A stretch of 64,000 nt of DNA from positions 930,001 to 994,000 of the forward strand of contig NZ_FOKC01000001.1 in the NCBI RefSeq assembly GCF_900112035.1, given 5' to 3'. Below the pieces are notes generated by a model, which did not search any database, was not told the DNA's origin, and saw nothing but the letters and a program-made list of their open reading frames with translations. The translations under genes were made by a program, and so were the position numbers. The stretch's first letter is position 1. Each line of letters begins with the position of its first letter. This DNA comes from Nocardioides alpinus (GTDB lineage: Bacteria; Actinomycetota; Actinomycetes; Propionibacteriales; Nocardioidaceae). Of the stretch, positions 34,094 to 43,917 are shown piece after piece.

Positions 34094-35968
34094 GTGAGCC
34101 ACTACAAGACCAACCTCCGCGACATCGAGTTCAACCTCTTCGAGGTGCTCGGCCGCGACGAGGTGCTCGGCACCGGACCCTTCGGCGAGATCGACAGCGA
34201 CAGCGCCCGCGAGATCCTTCGTGAGGTGGAGCGCCTCTCCCGCGAGGACGTCGCCGCCTCGTACGAGGAGAGCGACCGCAACCCGCCCGTCTTCGACCCC
34301 GCCACGCACACCGCGCCGGTGAGCGAGGCGTTCAAGGCCTCGTACCAGGCCTGGATGGACTCCGAGTTCTGGCGCCTGCAGGTCTTCGAGGAGATGGGCG
34401 GCACCCCCGCCCCCTCGTCGCTGGTCTGGGCGATCGGCGAGATGGTGCTCGGCGCCAACGCACCGGTGTGGATGTACGCCGCCGGCCCGGCGTTCGCCAA
34501 CGTCGTGCACCGCAACGGCAACGACCGCGACAAGCAGGTCGCGCAGTTCATGGTCGACCGCCAGTGGGGCTGCACCATGGTCCTCACCGAGCCCGACGCC
34601 GGCTCCGACGTCGGCGCCGGCCGCGCCAAGGCCGTCCCCAACGAGGACGGCACGTGGAACATCACGGGCGTCAAGCGCTTCATCACCAGCGCGACGCACG
34701 ACATGAGCGAGAACATCATGCACCTCGTCCTCGCGCGCCCCGAGGGCGTCGAGGGCGTCGGCGGTCCGGGCACCAAGGGCCTCTCGCTCTTCTGGATGCC
34801 CGAGCACCACTTCGACCTCGAGACCGGTGAGCTGACCGGCGAGCGCAACGGTGTCTACGTCACCAACGTCGAGCACAAGATGGGCATCAAGGTCTCCAAC
34901 ACGTGCGAGGTCACCTTCGGCGACCCGCAGGTCGGTGGCGGCGAGCCCGCGAAGGGCTGGCTGCTCGGCGAGGTCCACGACGGCATCGCGCAGATGTTCC
35001 AGGTCATCGAGAACGCCCGGATGATGGTCGGCACCAAGGCCATCGCCACGCTGTCGACCGGCTACCTCAACGCGCTCGACTACGCCAAGGAGCGCGTCCA
35101 GGGCGCCGACCTCACCCAGGCCGCCGACAAGACCGCCCCGCGCGTCACGATCACGCACCACCCCGACGTACGCCGCTCACTGATGACGCAGAAGTCGTTC
35201 GCCGAGGCGATGCGCGCGCTGGTGCTCTACACCGCCACCTGGCAGGACCAGGTGATGGTCGCCGAGCACGAGGGCACCCAGGGCTCCGACGAGGCCCGCC
35301 TCGCCGCGGCGGTCAACGACCTCCTGCTCCCGATCGTGAAGGGCTACGGCTCCGAGCGTTCGTGGGTGCTGCTGGGCACGGAGTCGCTCCAGACCTTCGG
35401 CGGCTCGGGCTTCCTCCAGGAGTACCCGATCGAGCAGTACGTCCGCGACGCCAAGATCGACACGCTCTACGAGGGCACCACGGCGATCCAGGGCCAGGAC
35501 TTCTTCTTCCGCAAGATCGTCAAGGACCAGGGCAGGGCCCTGGGCCACCTGGCCAAGGAGATCGAGACCTTCATCGCCTCCGAGGCCGGTAACGGTCGCC
35601 TCAAGAACGAGCGCGCCCTGCTCGCCACCGCGCTCGAGGACGCCAACGCCATCGTCGGCCACATGATCAACGACCTGATGTCGTCGGCCGAGGAGGTCCG
35701 CAACATCTACAAGGTGGGCCTCAACACCTCCCGCCTGCTGATGGTGCTCGGCGACGTCGTCTGCGCTTGGCTGCTGCTGCGTCAGGCCGAGGTCGCCCTG
35801 ACCAAGCTCGGCGGCGAGGTGTCGGACAAGGACAAGACGTTCTACGCCGGCAAGGTCGCGGCCGCCCAGTTCTTCGCTCAGACCAACCTGCCGAAGATCA
35901 GCGCCGAGCGCGCCATCGCCGAGGCCATCGACCTCGACCTGATGGACCTCGACGAGGCGTCCTTCTGA
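34094..35968 (+). CDS. FadE5-like acyl-CoA dehydrogenase
   Basis: 624 residues. GTG 34094 is preferred over ATG 34076 because GGTGGAA lies just upstream and homologues begin [18 protein letters not shown]. Flavin/substrate motifs: [14 protein letters not shown] (~170), [15 protein letters not shown], and the catalytic base region [17 protein letters not shown] (Glu ~460). The extra C-terminal helical domain (~470-624) is typical of the FadE5/long-form group, which acts on a broad range of fatty acyl-CoAs at the first step of beta-oxidation. Single gene with a downstream hairpin. Exact chain length cannot be read. Confidence 0.92.
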   Translation: MSHYKTNLRDIEFNLFEVLGRDEVLGTGPFGEIDSDSAREILREVERLSREDVAASYEESDRNPPVFDPATHTAPVSEAFKASYQAWMDSEFWRLQVFEEMGGTPAPSSLVWAIGEMVLGANAPVWMYAAGPAFANVVHRNGNDRDKQVAQFMVDRQWGCTMVLTEPDAGSDVGAGRAKAVPNEDGTWNITGVKRFITSATHDMSENIMHLVLARPEGVEGVGGPGTKGLSLFWMPEHHFDLETGELTGERNGVYVTNVEHKMGIKVSNTCEVTFGDPQVGGGEPAKGWLLGEVHDGIAQMFQVIENARMMVGTKAIATLSTGYLNALDYAKERVQGADLTQAADKTAPRVTITHHPDVRRSLMTQKSFAEAMRALVLYTATWQDQVMVAEHEGTQGSDEARLAAAVNDLLLPIVKGYGSERSWVLLGTESLQTFGGSGFLQEYPIEQYVRDAKIDTLYEGTTAIQGQDFFFRKIVKDQGRALGHLAKEIETFIASEAGNGRLKNERALLATALEDANAIVGHMINDLMSSAEEVRNIYKVGLNTSRLLMVLGDVVCAWLLLRQAEVALTKLGGEVSDKDKTFYAGKVAAAQFFAQTNLPKISAERAIAEAIDLDLMDLDEASF

Positions 35969-36072
35969 TCCTCTGATCCACCACCGAGCGGTGGTCCAGC
36001 CACACTCCGAACGCCGAGGAGCGTGGGTGGGCCACCGCTGGTGCGCGGGGGTGGCGTGCCGGCCCGGTCCGG

Positions 36073-36091
36073 CACCTCGACCACCGAGGTG
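36073..36091. terminator. Hairpin after the acyl-CoA dehydrogenase gene
   Basis: CACCTCG-ACCAC-CGAGGTG, a 7-bp stem, with a weaker 6-bp stem (ACCACC/GGTGGT) earlier at 35980-35995. Together a plausible transcription end before the ABC operon. Confidence 0.45.
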
Positions 36092-36166
36092 GGGATGACA
36101 GGTGTCACGCCGAGGTCGTGACCTCCGGCCCCTGTGCTCGACGCCGTACGGCGACAGGCTGGGACC

Positions 36167-37066
36167 ATGAACACTCCCGCCATCCGGGCCACCGGCCTCC
36201 GCAAGACCTTCCGGGCCGGCGACGGCAGCACGGTCGTCGCGGTCGACGACGTCGACCTGACGATCGCGGCCGGCGAGATCGTCGCGTTCCTCGGTCCCAA
36301 CGGAGCGGGCAAGACCACGACCGTCGACATGCTGCTCGGCCTGACCCGGCCGGATGCGGGCACCGTCGAGGTGTACGGCGTGGAGCCGGGCGCCGCGGTC
36401 CGTGCCGGCCGTGTGTCCGCGGTGATGCAGACCGGTGGCCTGCTGCCCGACTTCACCGTCGAGGAGACCGTCCGCGCCATCGCCGCGACGCACGGGCGCA
36501 GCGACCGGGTCGCGGCCGTCATCGAGCGGGCCGCGCTGTCGGAGATCGCGGACCGTCGCGTGCAGGCCTGCTCGGGCGGCGAGCAGCAGCGCCTCAAGTT
36601 CGCCCTCGCGCTCGTCCCGGACCCGGACCTGGTGATCCTCGACGAGCCGACCGCCGGGATGGACGTCGCCACCCGCCAGCACTTCTGGGACACCATGCGC
36701 GCCGACGCCGCCCAGGGCCGCACCATCGTCTTCGCCACCCACTACCTCGCCGAGGCGGACGAGTTCGCCGAGCGCACGGTGCTGATCGCGCGCGGCCGCA
36801 TCGTCGCCGACGGCCCCACCGCCGACGTACGCGCCTCCTTCGGCGGGCGCACCGTCTCCTTCCGACCGCCGGACGACGTCGTACGCCCTGACGGGCTCGA
36901 CCCGGCGTGGCTGGCTCGCGTCGAGCAGGCACTCACCCCCCTCGGCGTCACCGGCGTCGAGGTGTCCAGCGCCAGCCTCGAGGCGGCCTTCCTCGCCCTC
37001 ACCGGGGACGCGTCCCTCGCCGACCCCGCGCCGACGACCCCCGAGCTGACCGGAGCTACCCGATGA
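36167..37066 (+). CDS. ABC transporter ATPase (ABC-2 export type)
   Basis: 299 residues from ATG 36167. Walker A GPNGAGKTTTVDML (~44), Q-loop VMQTGGLLPDFTV, signature CSGGEQQRLKFAL, Walker B LVILDEPTAGMD and switch His in FATHYLAEAD. A C-terminal ~70-residue extension is typical of drug- and lipid-export ATPases. It overlaps the permease start (ATGA). With the permease and two-component genes it forms a unit laid out like the antibiotic-sensing exporters of Firmicutes (YvfRSTU/Lnr type). Confidence 0.93.
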   Translation: MNTPAIRATGLRKTFRAGDGSTVVAVDDVDLTIAAGEIVAFLGPNGAGKTTTVDMLLGLTRPDAGTVEVYGVEPGAAVRAGRVSAVMQTGGLLPDFTVEETVRAIAATHGRSDRVAAVIERAALSEIADRRVQACSGGEQQRLKFALALVPDPDLVILDEPTAGMDVATRQHFWDTMRADAAQGRTIVFATHYLAEADEFAERTVLIARGRIVADGPTADVRASFGGRTVSFRPPDDVVRPDGLDPAWLARVEQALTPLGVTGVEVSSASLEAAFLALTGDASLADPAPTTPELTGATR

Positions 37067-37848
37067 CCGCCACGACCACTGCGCCGACCCGGACCCGCGG
37101 CCCGCGCCCCGCTCTGGGGACGTACGTCGCCCTCGACCTGCGCCGGCAGGTGCGCGACCGCGTGGGGATGTTCTTCATCGTCGCGCTGCCGTCGTTCATG
37201 TACGTCGTCTTCGGCCTCGGGTCGGATGATCGCGTCGGCAGCGGCAACGTCGCGATGTACGTCATGACCTCCATGGCGACCTACGCCGCGGTGACCGCGA
37301 CGACGACGGTCGCCGGGACGGCGACCGTCGAGCAGACGATGGGATGGGGCCGCCAGCTCGCGCTGACCCCGCTCCGGCCGCTGACGATCGTCGGCATGAA
37401 GGCGGCTGTCGCGATGGCGGTGGCTGCCGTGGCCGTCACGCTCGTGTTCGCGGTCGGCGCCGTCACCGGTGCGTCCGGCGCTGCCAGCGACTGGGTGCTC
37501 TCGGCACTGGTCATCTGGATCGGCTCGGCGATGTTCGCGATCTACGGCCTGGCCATCTGCCTGGTCTTCCGCGGCCCCAACACCCCCGGCATCGCGTCGG
37601 GCCTGATCGTGGTGATGGCCTTCCTCGGCAACCTCTTCACACCGATGGACGGACTCATGCTCGACATCGGGCGGCTGACACCGATGTACGGCTTCGCGGC
37701 ACTGGCGCACTACCCGCAGACCGACGGGTGGCTCCCACTGGGCGACCACGACCCGCTGTGGCTGCCGGTCGCTAACGTGCTCGCGTGGACCGTGATCTTC
37801 TCGCTGCTGGCGCTGTGGGGCGTACGACGGAGCCGGGCGCGCACGTGA
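37063..37848 (+). CDS. ABC-2 type permease
   Basis: 261 residues from ATG 37063 in the overlap with the ATPase gene. Six transmembrane segments can be traced (VGMFFIVALPSFMYVVFG, YAAVTATTTVAGTAT, VAMAVAAVAVTLVFAVGAV, VLSALVIWIGSAMFAIYG and so on). The EQTMGWGRQLALTPLRPL loop is the ABC-2 conserved region between helices 2 and 3. Substrate is not evident; a lipid, drug or peptide is likely. It overlaps the kinase gene (GTGA). Confidence 0.9.
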   Translation: MTATTTAPTRTRGPRPALGTYVALDLRRQVRDRVGMFFIVALPSFMYVVFGLGSDDRVGSGNVAMYVMTSMATYAAVTATTTVAGTATVEQTMGWGRQLALTPLRPLTIVGMKAAVAMAVAAVAVTLVFAVGAVTGASGAASDWVLSALVIWIGSAMFAIYGLAICLVFRGPNTPGIASGLIVVMAFLGNLFTPMDGLMLDIGRLTPMYGFAALAHYPQTDGWLPLGDHDPLWLPVANVLAWTVIFSLLALWGVRRSRART

Positions 37849-38903
37849 GCGCCGCCGTGGCACCCGCCGGGCTCCCGACGAACCCGTGGGAGAAGTGGGG
37901 TTGGGTCTTCGCGTCCATCTGGCTGGTCTTCCTCGTCTACCCGGTCATCGCGGTCGTCGAGTCCGACGCGTCGACGGGCGTCAAGGTGCTCGCCTTCGCC
38001 TGCATCGTCGCCTTCGCGGTCGCCAACGTGATGGGCTACGCCAGCCACCGGCGGGTCTGGCTCCACCTCGCCGCGATGGTCGTGCTCGCCGTGGCGACGA
38101 TCCCGGTCATCGGCATCAGCGCGATCTCCTACACCCCCTACCTCGCGATGCTCTCGGCGCTCGCGCTGCCCGCACCGGCCTGGAAGTGGGCGGTGGGGTT
38201 CTGGGCCGCGACCCCGCTGCTGTCGCTGCTCGGCATCGACGGCTTCCCGCCCTACTTCTTCCTCACCATCTGGCCGGTCATGCTCGGCGGCGTCATGCTG
38301 CGGATCTTCGGCGAGCGCGAGCGGGTGGCCCACGAGGCGCAGCAGCAGCTCGCCATGGTCGCCGAGCGCGAGCGGGTCGCCCGCGACGTGCACGACGTGA
38401 TCGGCCACTCGCTCACCGCGATGTCGGTGAAGGCCGAGCTGGCTGCGCGCCTCGTCGACGCCGACCCCGCCCGGGCGAAGGCCGAGCTGGAGTCCATCCA
38501 GGCCACCGCCCGCCAGGCCCTCGCCGAGGTGCGCGCGACGGTCGGTGGACTGCGGGCCGGCAACCTCGAGGCCGAGCTCGCCACGCTGCCGCGCGTGCTC
38601 GACGACGCCGGCATCGAGACCACCGTCGCGGGCACGGTCGCCGACACCGACCCGCGCCACCGGGCGCTGCTCGCCTGGGTGCTGCGCGAGTCGGTCACCA
38701 ACGTCGTACGCCATGCGCGTGCGCAGTCGGTGGTGATCGAGCTCGGACCCCATGGCATCGCCGTCACCGACGACGGCGCCGGCTGCGCCGGGGTCGAGGG
38801 CAACGGGCTGCGGGGCATGCGCGAGCGGGTCGCCGGGGCGGGCGGCACGCTCGAGATCAGCGCGGCCACCCCGGGGACCCGCATCCAGGTGGCACTTCCG
38901 TGA
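37845..38903 (+). CDS. Sensor histidine kinase (HisKA_3/DesK-like)
   Basis: 352 residues from GTG 37845, overlapping the permease TGA. Four to five membrane segments in the first 150 residues with almost no extracellular sensor, so it is an intramembrane-sensing kinase. Phospho-acceptor region ERERVARDVHDVIGHSLTAM (His ~184 in DVHDVIGH), then the ATPase part with SVTNVVRHARAQ (N box), VTDDGAGCAG (G1) and GNGLRGMRERVAGAGG (G2). Likely to sense membrane stress or the substrate of the adjoining ABC transporter. Confidence 0.92.
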   Translation: MSAAVAPAGLPTNPWEKWGWVFASIWLVFLVYPVIAVVESDASTGVKVLAFACIVAFAVANVMGYASHRRVWLHLAAMVVLAVATIPVIGISAISYTPYLAMLSALALPAPAWKWAVGFWAATPLLSLLGIDGFPPYFFLTIWPVMLGGVMLRIFGERERVAHEAQQQLAMVAERERVARDVHDVIGHSLTAMSVKAELAARLVDADPARAKAELESIQATARQALAEVRATVGGLRAGNLEAELATLPRVLDDAGIETTVAGTVADTDPRHRALLAWVLRESVTNVVRHARAQSVVIELGPHGIAVTDDGAGCAGVEGNGLRGMRERVAGAGGTLEISAATPGTRIQVALP

Positions 38904-39505
38904 TCAGGCTGCTGCTCGCCGACGACCAGGCGCTCGTCCGGGGAGCCCTCTCGGCGCTGCTCGACCTCGAGCCGGACCTCGAGGTCGTCGCCCAGGTGGG
39001 CCGGGGCGACGAGGTGGTCGAGGCGGCCCGCGCCTCCGGGGCCGAGGTCTGCCTCCTCGACATCGAGATGCCGGGCCTCAACGGCATCGACGCCGCGGCC
39101 GCCCTGCGCCGTGACCTGCCCGGCGTGCGGTCCCTGATCGTGACGACCTTCGGCCGACCGGGCTACGTCCGTCGCGCGATCGAGGCCGGGGCCTCCGGCT
39201 TCGTCGTCAAGGACACACCGGCGCGCCAGCTCGCCGACGCCGTACGACGGGTCCACTCCGGCCTGCGCGTGATCGACCCGGACCTCGCGGCGGAGTCGCT
39301 GATCGACGGGCCGAGCCCGCTGACCGGCCGCGAGCGCGAGCTGCTGACGTACGCCCTCGACGGGTCACCGGTGGCGACGATCGCCGCGCGCGTGCACCTC
39401 TCCGAGGGCACCGTGCGCAACCACCTGTCCGCCGCGATCGGCAAGACCGGCGCGACGACGCGCAGCGAGGCCGCGCGGATCGCCCAGGACCGCGGCTGGC
39501 TGTGA
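38900..39505 (+). CDS. NarL/DesR-type response regulator
   Basis: 201 residues from GTG 38900 (GTGA overlap with the kinase). Receiver: LLLADDQALVRGALSALLD, phosphorylation Asp in CLLDIEMPGLNGID (~54), switch Thr in LIVTTFGRPGYVRRAI and Lys in GFVVKDTPARQL. LuxR-type HTH: LTGRERELLTYALDGSP and VHLSEGTVRNHLSAAIGKTG. Partner of the upstream kinase, predicted to activate the ABC genes. Confidence 0.94.
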   Translation: MIRLLLADDQALVRGALSALLDLEPDLEVVAQVGRGDEVVEAARASGAEVCLLDIEMPGLNGIDAAAALRRDLPGVRSLIVTTFGRPGYVRRAIEAGASGFVVKDTPARQLADAVRRVHSGLRVIDPDLAAESLIDGPSPLTGRERELLTYALDGSPVATIAARVHLSEGTVRNHLSAAIGKTGATTRSEAARIAQDRGWL

Positions 39506-39511
39506 GCCGGG

Positions 39512-39724
39512 TCAGAGCTCGCGGCGCTCCTCGACGTGGGTGGTCCTCGAGCGCTGGTTGTTCATCACGAGGCCGAGGACGAGGGCCAGGACGCCCGCGA
39601 TCACCAGGATCCAGCCGACGGTGGCGGGGTCGACGACGTCCTGGACGGACTGCGGGAACTCCTTGATGGCGAACAGGAGGATCAGGCCGATGACGAGCAG
39701 CAAGATGCCGATTCCGATACCCAT
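39512..39724 (-). CDS. Small DUF6458-like membrane protein
   Basis: 70 residues from ATG 39722-39724 with AAAGGAG 6 nt upstream; longer starts lack a site. Two hydrophobic segments (MGIGIGILLLVIGLILLFAI and VGWILVIAGVLALVLGLVM) and a charged tail ending RTTHVEERREL, as in the actinobacterial DUF6458 family. Function unknown. Confidence 0.8.
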   Translation of the reverse strand: MGIGIGILLLVIGLILLFAIKEFPQSVQDVVDPATVGWILVIAGVLALVLGLVMNNQRSRTTHVEERREL

Positions 39725-39873
39725 GACGACTCCTTTGGCGTGGCGCGGTCGGTTCGGGGCCCGACCGTCCCCGGAAGCGTAGGACCGGCCGGTCCCGAAA
39801 TGACGCAACCCCACTCCGCCGAGTGGGGCTGCGCCGTCAGGCGGAGGTCAGCGGGTGCATCTACGCTCTCCCC

Positions 39874-40701
39874 ATGACCGATCCCGTGACCGACCAGGAC
39901 CGACTCGGCACCCTCGTCTCCGTCTGGTGGGAGGCGGTCGACTCCTTCACCCACGTGCTCGAGCAGGTGGGTGAGGACCAGTGGTCCACGCCGACCGACC
40001 TCCCCGGCTGGGACGTGCACGCGGTCGCGGCGCACACCGCCCACCTCGAGGCGCTGCTGGCCGGTCGTGCCCACGACGACGTCGAGATCGGCGACGCCCC
40101 GCACGCCCGCGGGATGATGGGCCAGTTCACCGAGCAGGGCGTCGTCGCCCGGCGACCCGAGTCGCCCGACGCGCTCATCACCGAGATCCGCGAGTCGACC
40201 ACGGCGCGGCACACCCAGCTCCTCGCCGACCCGCCCACCGACCCGTCCGCGCCTGCCCCCGGTGTCTTCGGGGCGATCGGCTGGACCACGGGACTGCTCC
40301 TGCGCAACCGGCCCCTCGACGTGTGGATGCACGAGCAGGACCTCCGCCGGGCGCTCGACCTGCCCGGCAACCTCGACTCGGCACCAGCGATCCACGCGGC
40401 CGACTACCTCATGGAGAGCCTGCCCTTCGTGGTCGGCAAGCGGGCGCAGGCTCCGATCGGGAGCGTCGTACGTCTCGAGGTGGCCGGCCACGCTCCCGTG
40501 ACCGTCGCCGTGGGCGAGGACGGACGCGGCCGCGCCGCCACCGCGGACGACGGCGAGCCGACGGTGACCCTGTCGATGGACCGGGCGACCTTCGTGGTGC
40601 TGGCCGGGGGACGCCGACCGGCCGAGCCGGACGTCGTCGGCGTCTCGGGCGACGACGAGCTCGGCGCGCGGGTCCTCTCCGCGCTGGCAGTCACCCCGTG
40701 A
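39874..40701 (+). CDS. Maleylpyruvate isomerase-type mycothiol-dependent protein (DinB-like fold)
   Basis: 275 residues from ATG 39874. The N-domain has WWEAVDSFTHVLEQVGEDQW, TDLPGWDVHAVAAHTAHLEA with metal-binding His, and NRPLDVWMHEQDLRRAL with further His/Glu, the three-His metal site pattern of the mycothiol-dependent DinB family. The C-terminal ~80 residues form an SCP2-like beta sheet (VTLSMDRATFVVLAGG). Family members isomerise or conjugate substrates using mycothiol; the substrate here is unknown. It overlaps the SDR gene by 4 nt. Confidence 0.85.
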   Translation: MTDPVTDQDRLGTLVSVWWEAVDSFTHVLEQVGEDQWSTPTDLPGWDVHAVAAHTAHLEALLAGRAHDDVEIGDAPHARGMMGQFTEQGVVARRPESPDALITEIRESTTARHTQLLADPPTDPSAPAPGVFGAIGWTTGLLLRNRPLDVWMHEQDLRRALDLPGNLDSAPAIHAADYLMESLPFVVGKRAQAPIGSVVRLEVAGHAPVTVAVGEDGRGRAATADDGEPTVTLSMDRATFVVLAGGRRPAEPDVVGVSGDDELGARVLSALAVTP

Positions 40702-41627
40702 GCGAAGCAGCCTGGACGACCGACGACATCGGTGACCTGACCGGACGCACCGCGGTCGTCACCGGACCGACCCTGGGCGGCCTGGGCTTCCACACCGCCC
40801 TCGAGCTCGCCCGTCACGGTGCCCGCGTGGCGCTGGCCGGCCGTACGCCGGCCAAGCTCGACACGGCCGCCGAGGCGATCACCGCCGAGGTGCCGTCCGC
40901 GCTCCTCGACACCCTGGTCGTCGACCTCTCCGACCTCGGATCCGTACGGGCTGCGGGCGCGGCCGCCGGCGACCTCGGCGCGATCCACCTGCTCGTCAAC
41001 AACGCGGGCGTCATGGCCAGTCCGTACCGCCGCACGGCCGACGGGCTGGAGTCGCAGATGGCGACCAACCACTTCGGTCCGTTCCTGCTGACCGGTCTGC
41101 TCCTCGACCAGCTCGCCGCCTCCGGCGAGGGCCGGGTGGTCACCCTGTCCTCGCAGATGCACCGACTGGCACGCTCCGCGCCGCTCGACGACCCGCGAGC
41201 GCGACGGCGCTACAGCCGGTGGATGGTCTACGGCCAGACCAAGCTCGCCAACCTGCTCTTCACCCTCGAGCTCGACCGCAGGCTCCGGCGCGCCGGCCTG
41301 CCGGTGCTCGCGCTGGCTGCGCACCCGGGCCTCGCGGGCACCCACCTCGCCGTCAACGGCCAGCTCGGCAGCACCGAGGGACGACGGGCCGCCATCCTCG
41401 ACGCCGCCGTCAAGGCGGTCTCCCAGACCGCGGCCGCCGGCGCGTGGCCCAGCCTGATGGCCGCCACCGGCGACCTGCCGGGAGGGACGTACGTCGGACC
41501 CGGCGGCCCGGGTCAGGCCAGCGGCCGGCCGCGGATCGTCGGCACCGCGCCACTTGCCCGCGACGAGATGGCGCAGCGGAGGCTCTGGGAGACGAGCGAG
41601 GAGACCGTCGGGCTCACCTGGCCCTGA
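40698..41627 (+). CDS. Short-chain dehydrogenase/reductase, protochlorophyllide-reductase-like group
   Basis: 309 residues from GTG 40698 (GTGA overlap). The cofactor motif is TAVVTGPTLGGLGFHTAL, with the usual Gly-x3-Gly-x-Gly slightly altered (TLGGLG); then LLVNNAGVMAS, VVTLSSQMH (Ser), and YGQTKLANLLF (Tyr-x3-Lys). This long SDR layout is common to oxidoreductases related to retinol/protochlorophyllide reductases. Its stop abuts the stop of the convergent next gene with no spacer. Substrate unknown. Confidence 0.88.
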   Translation: MSEAAWTTDDIGDLTGRTAVVTGPTLGGLGFHTALELARHGARVALAGRTPAKLDTAAEAITAEVPSALLDTLVVDLSDLGSVRAAGAAAGDLGAIHLLVNNAGVMASPYRRTADGLESQMATNHFGPFLLTGLLLDQLAASGEGRVVTLSSQMHRLARSAPLDDPRARRRYSRWMVYGQTKLANLLFTLELDRRLRRAGLPVLALAAHPGLAGTHLAVNGQLGSTEGRRAAILDAAVKAVSQTAAAGAWPSLMAATGDLPGGTYVGPGGPGQASGRPRIVGTAPLARDEMAQRRLWETSEETVGLTWP

Positions 41628-43124
41628 TCAGTCCCGGTCGCGGACGCGGACCAGCCCGGCGAGCGTGCCGAGCCACGCGGTGCCACCCGCTCCGAGCATG
41701 ACCTGCGAGTCGTCGCTGCCCGCCAGCAGGCCGGTGCCGGTGCGCACGCTCCACATGCTGCGCCCGGTCTCGGCGTCGAGGGACGTGAGGTACCACGCGC
41801 TCACCCCGAGCAGCGAAGGTCGCTTGGTCCAGGCATAGAGCAACCCCTGCGGACGGCTCGCGGTCACACCGGCGCCCGGGGAGACCGCGTCGCTGGTCCA
41901 CCTCTCGACACAGGTCCCGTCGAGGAGGTCGACGCGCGCGATGCCGGGGTCGCTGGCGAAGCCGAGCACCGTGCTGCGAGGCGACGTGTAGCCGTGGTTG
42001 TTCGTCACCACCACGCCCGCGCCGAGCGAGGCGAGGTCACTGTGGGTCGAGCCCTCGTCCTTCCCGAACACGGGTTGCCGGCAGATCACCGCACCGCCCT
42101 CGCGTGCCACGAACAGCACGCCCAGCCGCCCGTCCGCGCTGTCGGTGATCGCCACGGCGCCGCCGTCGACCAGCACCGGCGCCGACCCGCTGGTGCCGTC
42201 GTACGCGGTGCGCCAGGCGGCCTGCGGCGTCCCGTCGGGCCCGGCGGTGAAGCGGTGCAGCGCAGCGTCGGTGACGACGTAGACGCCACCCTCGTCCGCG
42301 ACCAGGTCGCGACGGACGTCCTCGCCGACGTCGATGACGCGGACCTCCCCCGTGTCCGTGGCGATCGTGCCGACGAGCCCGTCGCGCGAGACCCACCAGA
42401 GGCGCCCGGCCCAGTCCTGGGTGAGCGCGACGAGGCAGTCACCGAACGGGACGTAGGGCTTGAGGTCCCAGGTGTCGTCGACCGCCAGCTCGGCGGCACC
42501 CTTCGCCGCCGTCGTACGCACCGCCAGCACCCGGCGGTCCGTGGTCGCGACGACGGCACGGTCTGCGCTGTCGAGGTGGAACGCGTCACCGGCGCAGTCA
42601 CCCGCGGTGTCGGGCAGGACCCGGGTGGCCGTCGGTCGCATCGAGTCGGGGTCGACCAGCCGGAGGCTCGGACCCGTGCGGTCGGTGCAGAGCCCGACGA
42701 GGCGATCGGCGGAGGTCAGCTCGAGGTGTCCGCACCGCTGCAGGCCGAGCCACGACGTCTCCACCTCGGGCTGCAGGCCCAGCGGTCCGACCCGCGTCGA
42801 TGAGGCGGGCGCGAGGTGCGGGTTGGTCGTGGCCCCACTGGCGGCGGGGATCCGCTCCACGGCCGGACGTCCGACGTACCCCGGTCCCGACCAGGCGCCA
42901 GGAGCCGGCGGGATCGGGAGCCAACCGTCCGGGACCGCCAGGATGCTCAGCACGACGGCGACGCAGGCACCCGTGATCCAGCCAGCCGTACGCCGGCTGA
43001 CGTGCGCGCGGTCCTGGACCCACCACCGGACGCGGGGCACGCAGAGCGCGGCGGCCGCGAGCAGGAGGACGACCGGACCCCAGGCGAGCCAGAGGAGCAG
43101 GAGCACGCCGACCAGCCAGACCAC
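41628..43124 (-). CDS. Membrane-anchored PQQ-type beta-propeller protein
   Basis: 498 residues from ATG 43122-43124. Two hydrophobic segments at ~3-30 and ~45-63 anchor it; the exterior part (~95-498) has repeating units such as LVGLCTDRTGPSLRLVDPD, GRLWWVSRDGLVGTIATD, VYVVTDAALHRFTAG and LTSLDAETGRSMWSVRTG that resemble PQQ-like propeller blades. Four or more Cys may form disulfides. No enzymatic motif is seen. Function unknown. Confidence 0.7.
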   Translation of the reverse strand: MVWLVGVLLLLWLAWGPVVLLLAAAALCVPRVRWWVQDRAHVSRRTAGWITGACVAVVLSILAVPDGWLPIPPAPGAWSGPGYVGRPAVERIPAASGATTNPHLAPASSTRVGPLGLQPEVETSWLGLQRCGHLELTSADRLVGLCTDRTGPSLRLVDPDSMRPTATRVLPDTAGDCAGDAFHLDSADRAVVATTDRRVLAVRTTAAKGAAELAVDDTWDLKPYVPFGDCLVALTQDWAGRLWWVSRDGLVGTIATDTGEVRVIDVGEDVRRDLVADEGGVYVVTDAALHRFTAGPDGTPQAAWRTAYDGTSGSAPVLVDGGAVAITDSADGRLGVLFVAREGGAVICRQPVFGKDEGSTHSDLASLGAGVVVTNNHGYTSPRSTVLGFASDPGIARVDLLDGTCVERWTSDAVSPGAGVTASRPQGLLYAWTKRPSLLGVSAWYLTSLDAETGRSMWSVRTGTGLLAGSDDSQVMLGAGGTAWLGTLAGLVRVRDRD

Positions 43125-43208
43125 CGGGCGACTCTAGGTGAGCGGCGGGCCGGTCCCCGGGAGGCTCATCGACCAGGCATGCGTGGCGCGCGCCACTGCC
43201 GGGTGTGA

Positions 43209-43448
43209 TCAGTCGAGTGCAGGCCGGGGTGCGGTGAGGGTGAGCTCGGCGAAGACGCCGTGTCCCGCGCCGTGGCGCAGGAAGACGCGCGAGCGCCGGG
43301 GCACCGGGACCCGGGTGGACGGAGCCTCGTTGATCGGCACCGCGTCGGGCTCGGCCTCGCGCCGCGCGACCGGCGTCCCCGTGAAGTGCTCGAGGTCCTT
43401 GAGTCGACCAGCCAGGTCGATCTCGTGAGAGTTGTGCTCCCGCTTCAT
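43209..43448 (-). CDS. Hypothetical small protein, 79 residues
   Basis: Start ATG 43446-43448 with GGAAGGAG upstream. Basic, no membrane segment or Cys; MKREHNSHEIDLAGRLKDLEHF begins it (quoted part split: MKREHNSHEIDLAGR, LKDLEHF). No family is recognised. The ribosome site supports it more than the codon pattern does. The 250 bp up to the next small ORF hold nothing I can name. Confidence 0.45.
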   Translation of the reverse strand: MKREHNSHEIDLAGRLKDLEHFTGTPVARREAEPDAVPINEAPSTRVPVPRRSRVFLRHGAGHGVFAELTLTAPRPALD

Positions 43449-43700
43449 CGGCGTGCTCCTTCCGCCCCCACATGGCAGGTCCCCCACGGACCGCCTGAGG
43501 ACAAGGCTAGGAGCGGGAGCGAGGCGCCGGTGGCCACTAGGAAGAGCCTTCGGCAAGTCTGCGGAAGGCGGTCCAGACAACCGGCCCGTGTCCCGTCGAA
43601 CGGGGGTCAGGCCTTGACCCTCGCGGTCGGAGCCGGCCTCGCCCGGGGGTCGCCTGCGGGCTCGCCGAAGCCCCGCCGAAGCCGGTGGCGCCGGCTTCGA

Positions 43701-43826
43701 TCAGGCAGCGGGCGGGTGCGCTGCGGACCCGCTCTCGACGGACGCCCGCGGTCGCGGGACCCACAGCGCCGACGACTCATCCCGCACGTCGTACGGCACT
43801 TCCTCCACGGAACCGATGCGGATCAT
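43701..43826 (-). CDS. Hypothetical very small protein, 41 residues
   Basis: ATG 43824-43826 has AAGGGGAGG 6-14 nt upstream, a strong site. The peptide MIRIGSVEEVPYDVRDESSA is followed by LWVPRPRASVESGS; it is acidic then basic, and lacks any signal. A perfect inverted repeat lies ~90 bp upstream. Real expression needs evidence beyond the ribosome site. Confidence 0.4.
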   Translation of the reverse strand: MIRIGSVEEVPYDVRDESSALWVPRPRASVESGSAAHPPAA

Positions 43827-43917
43827 CGGGCCCTCCCCTTCGAATCCTTGGTCTTCATGCTTCTCCCCCACCGATTGTGCTCCTGACACCAAGGATGTGG
43901 GAAGAGCGATCCTGATA

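Noticed and set aside
43260..43886. Plus-strand frames in the 43.2-43.9 kb gap
   Set aside because: No ribosome site and Arg/Pro-rich composition; the minus-strand small ORFs have better start signals.
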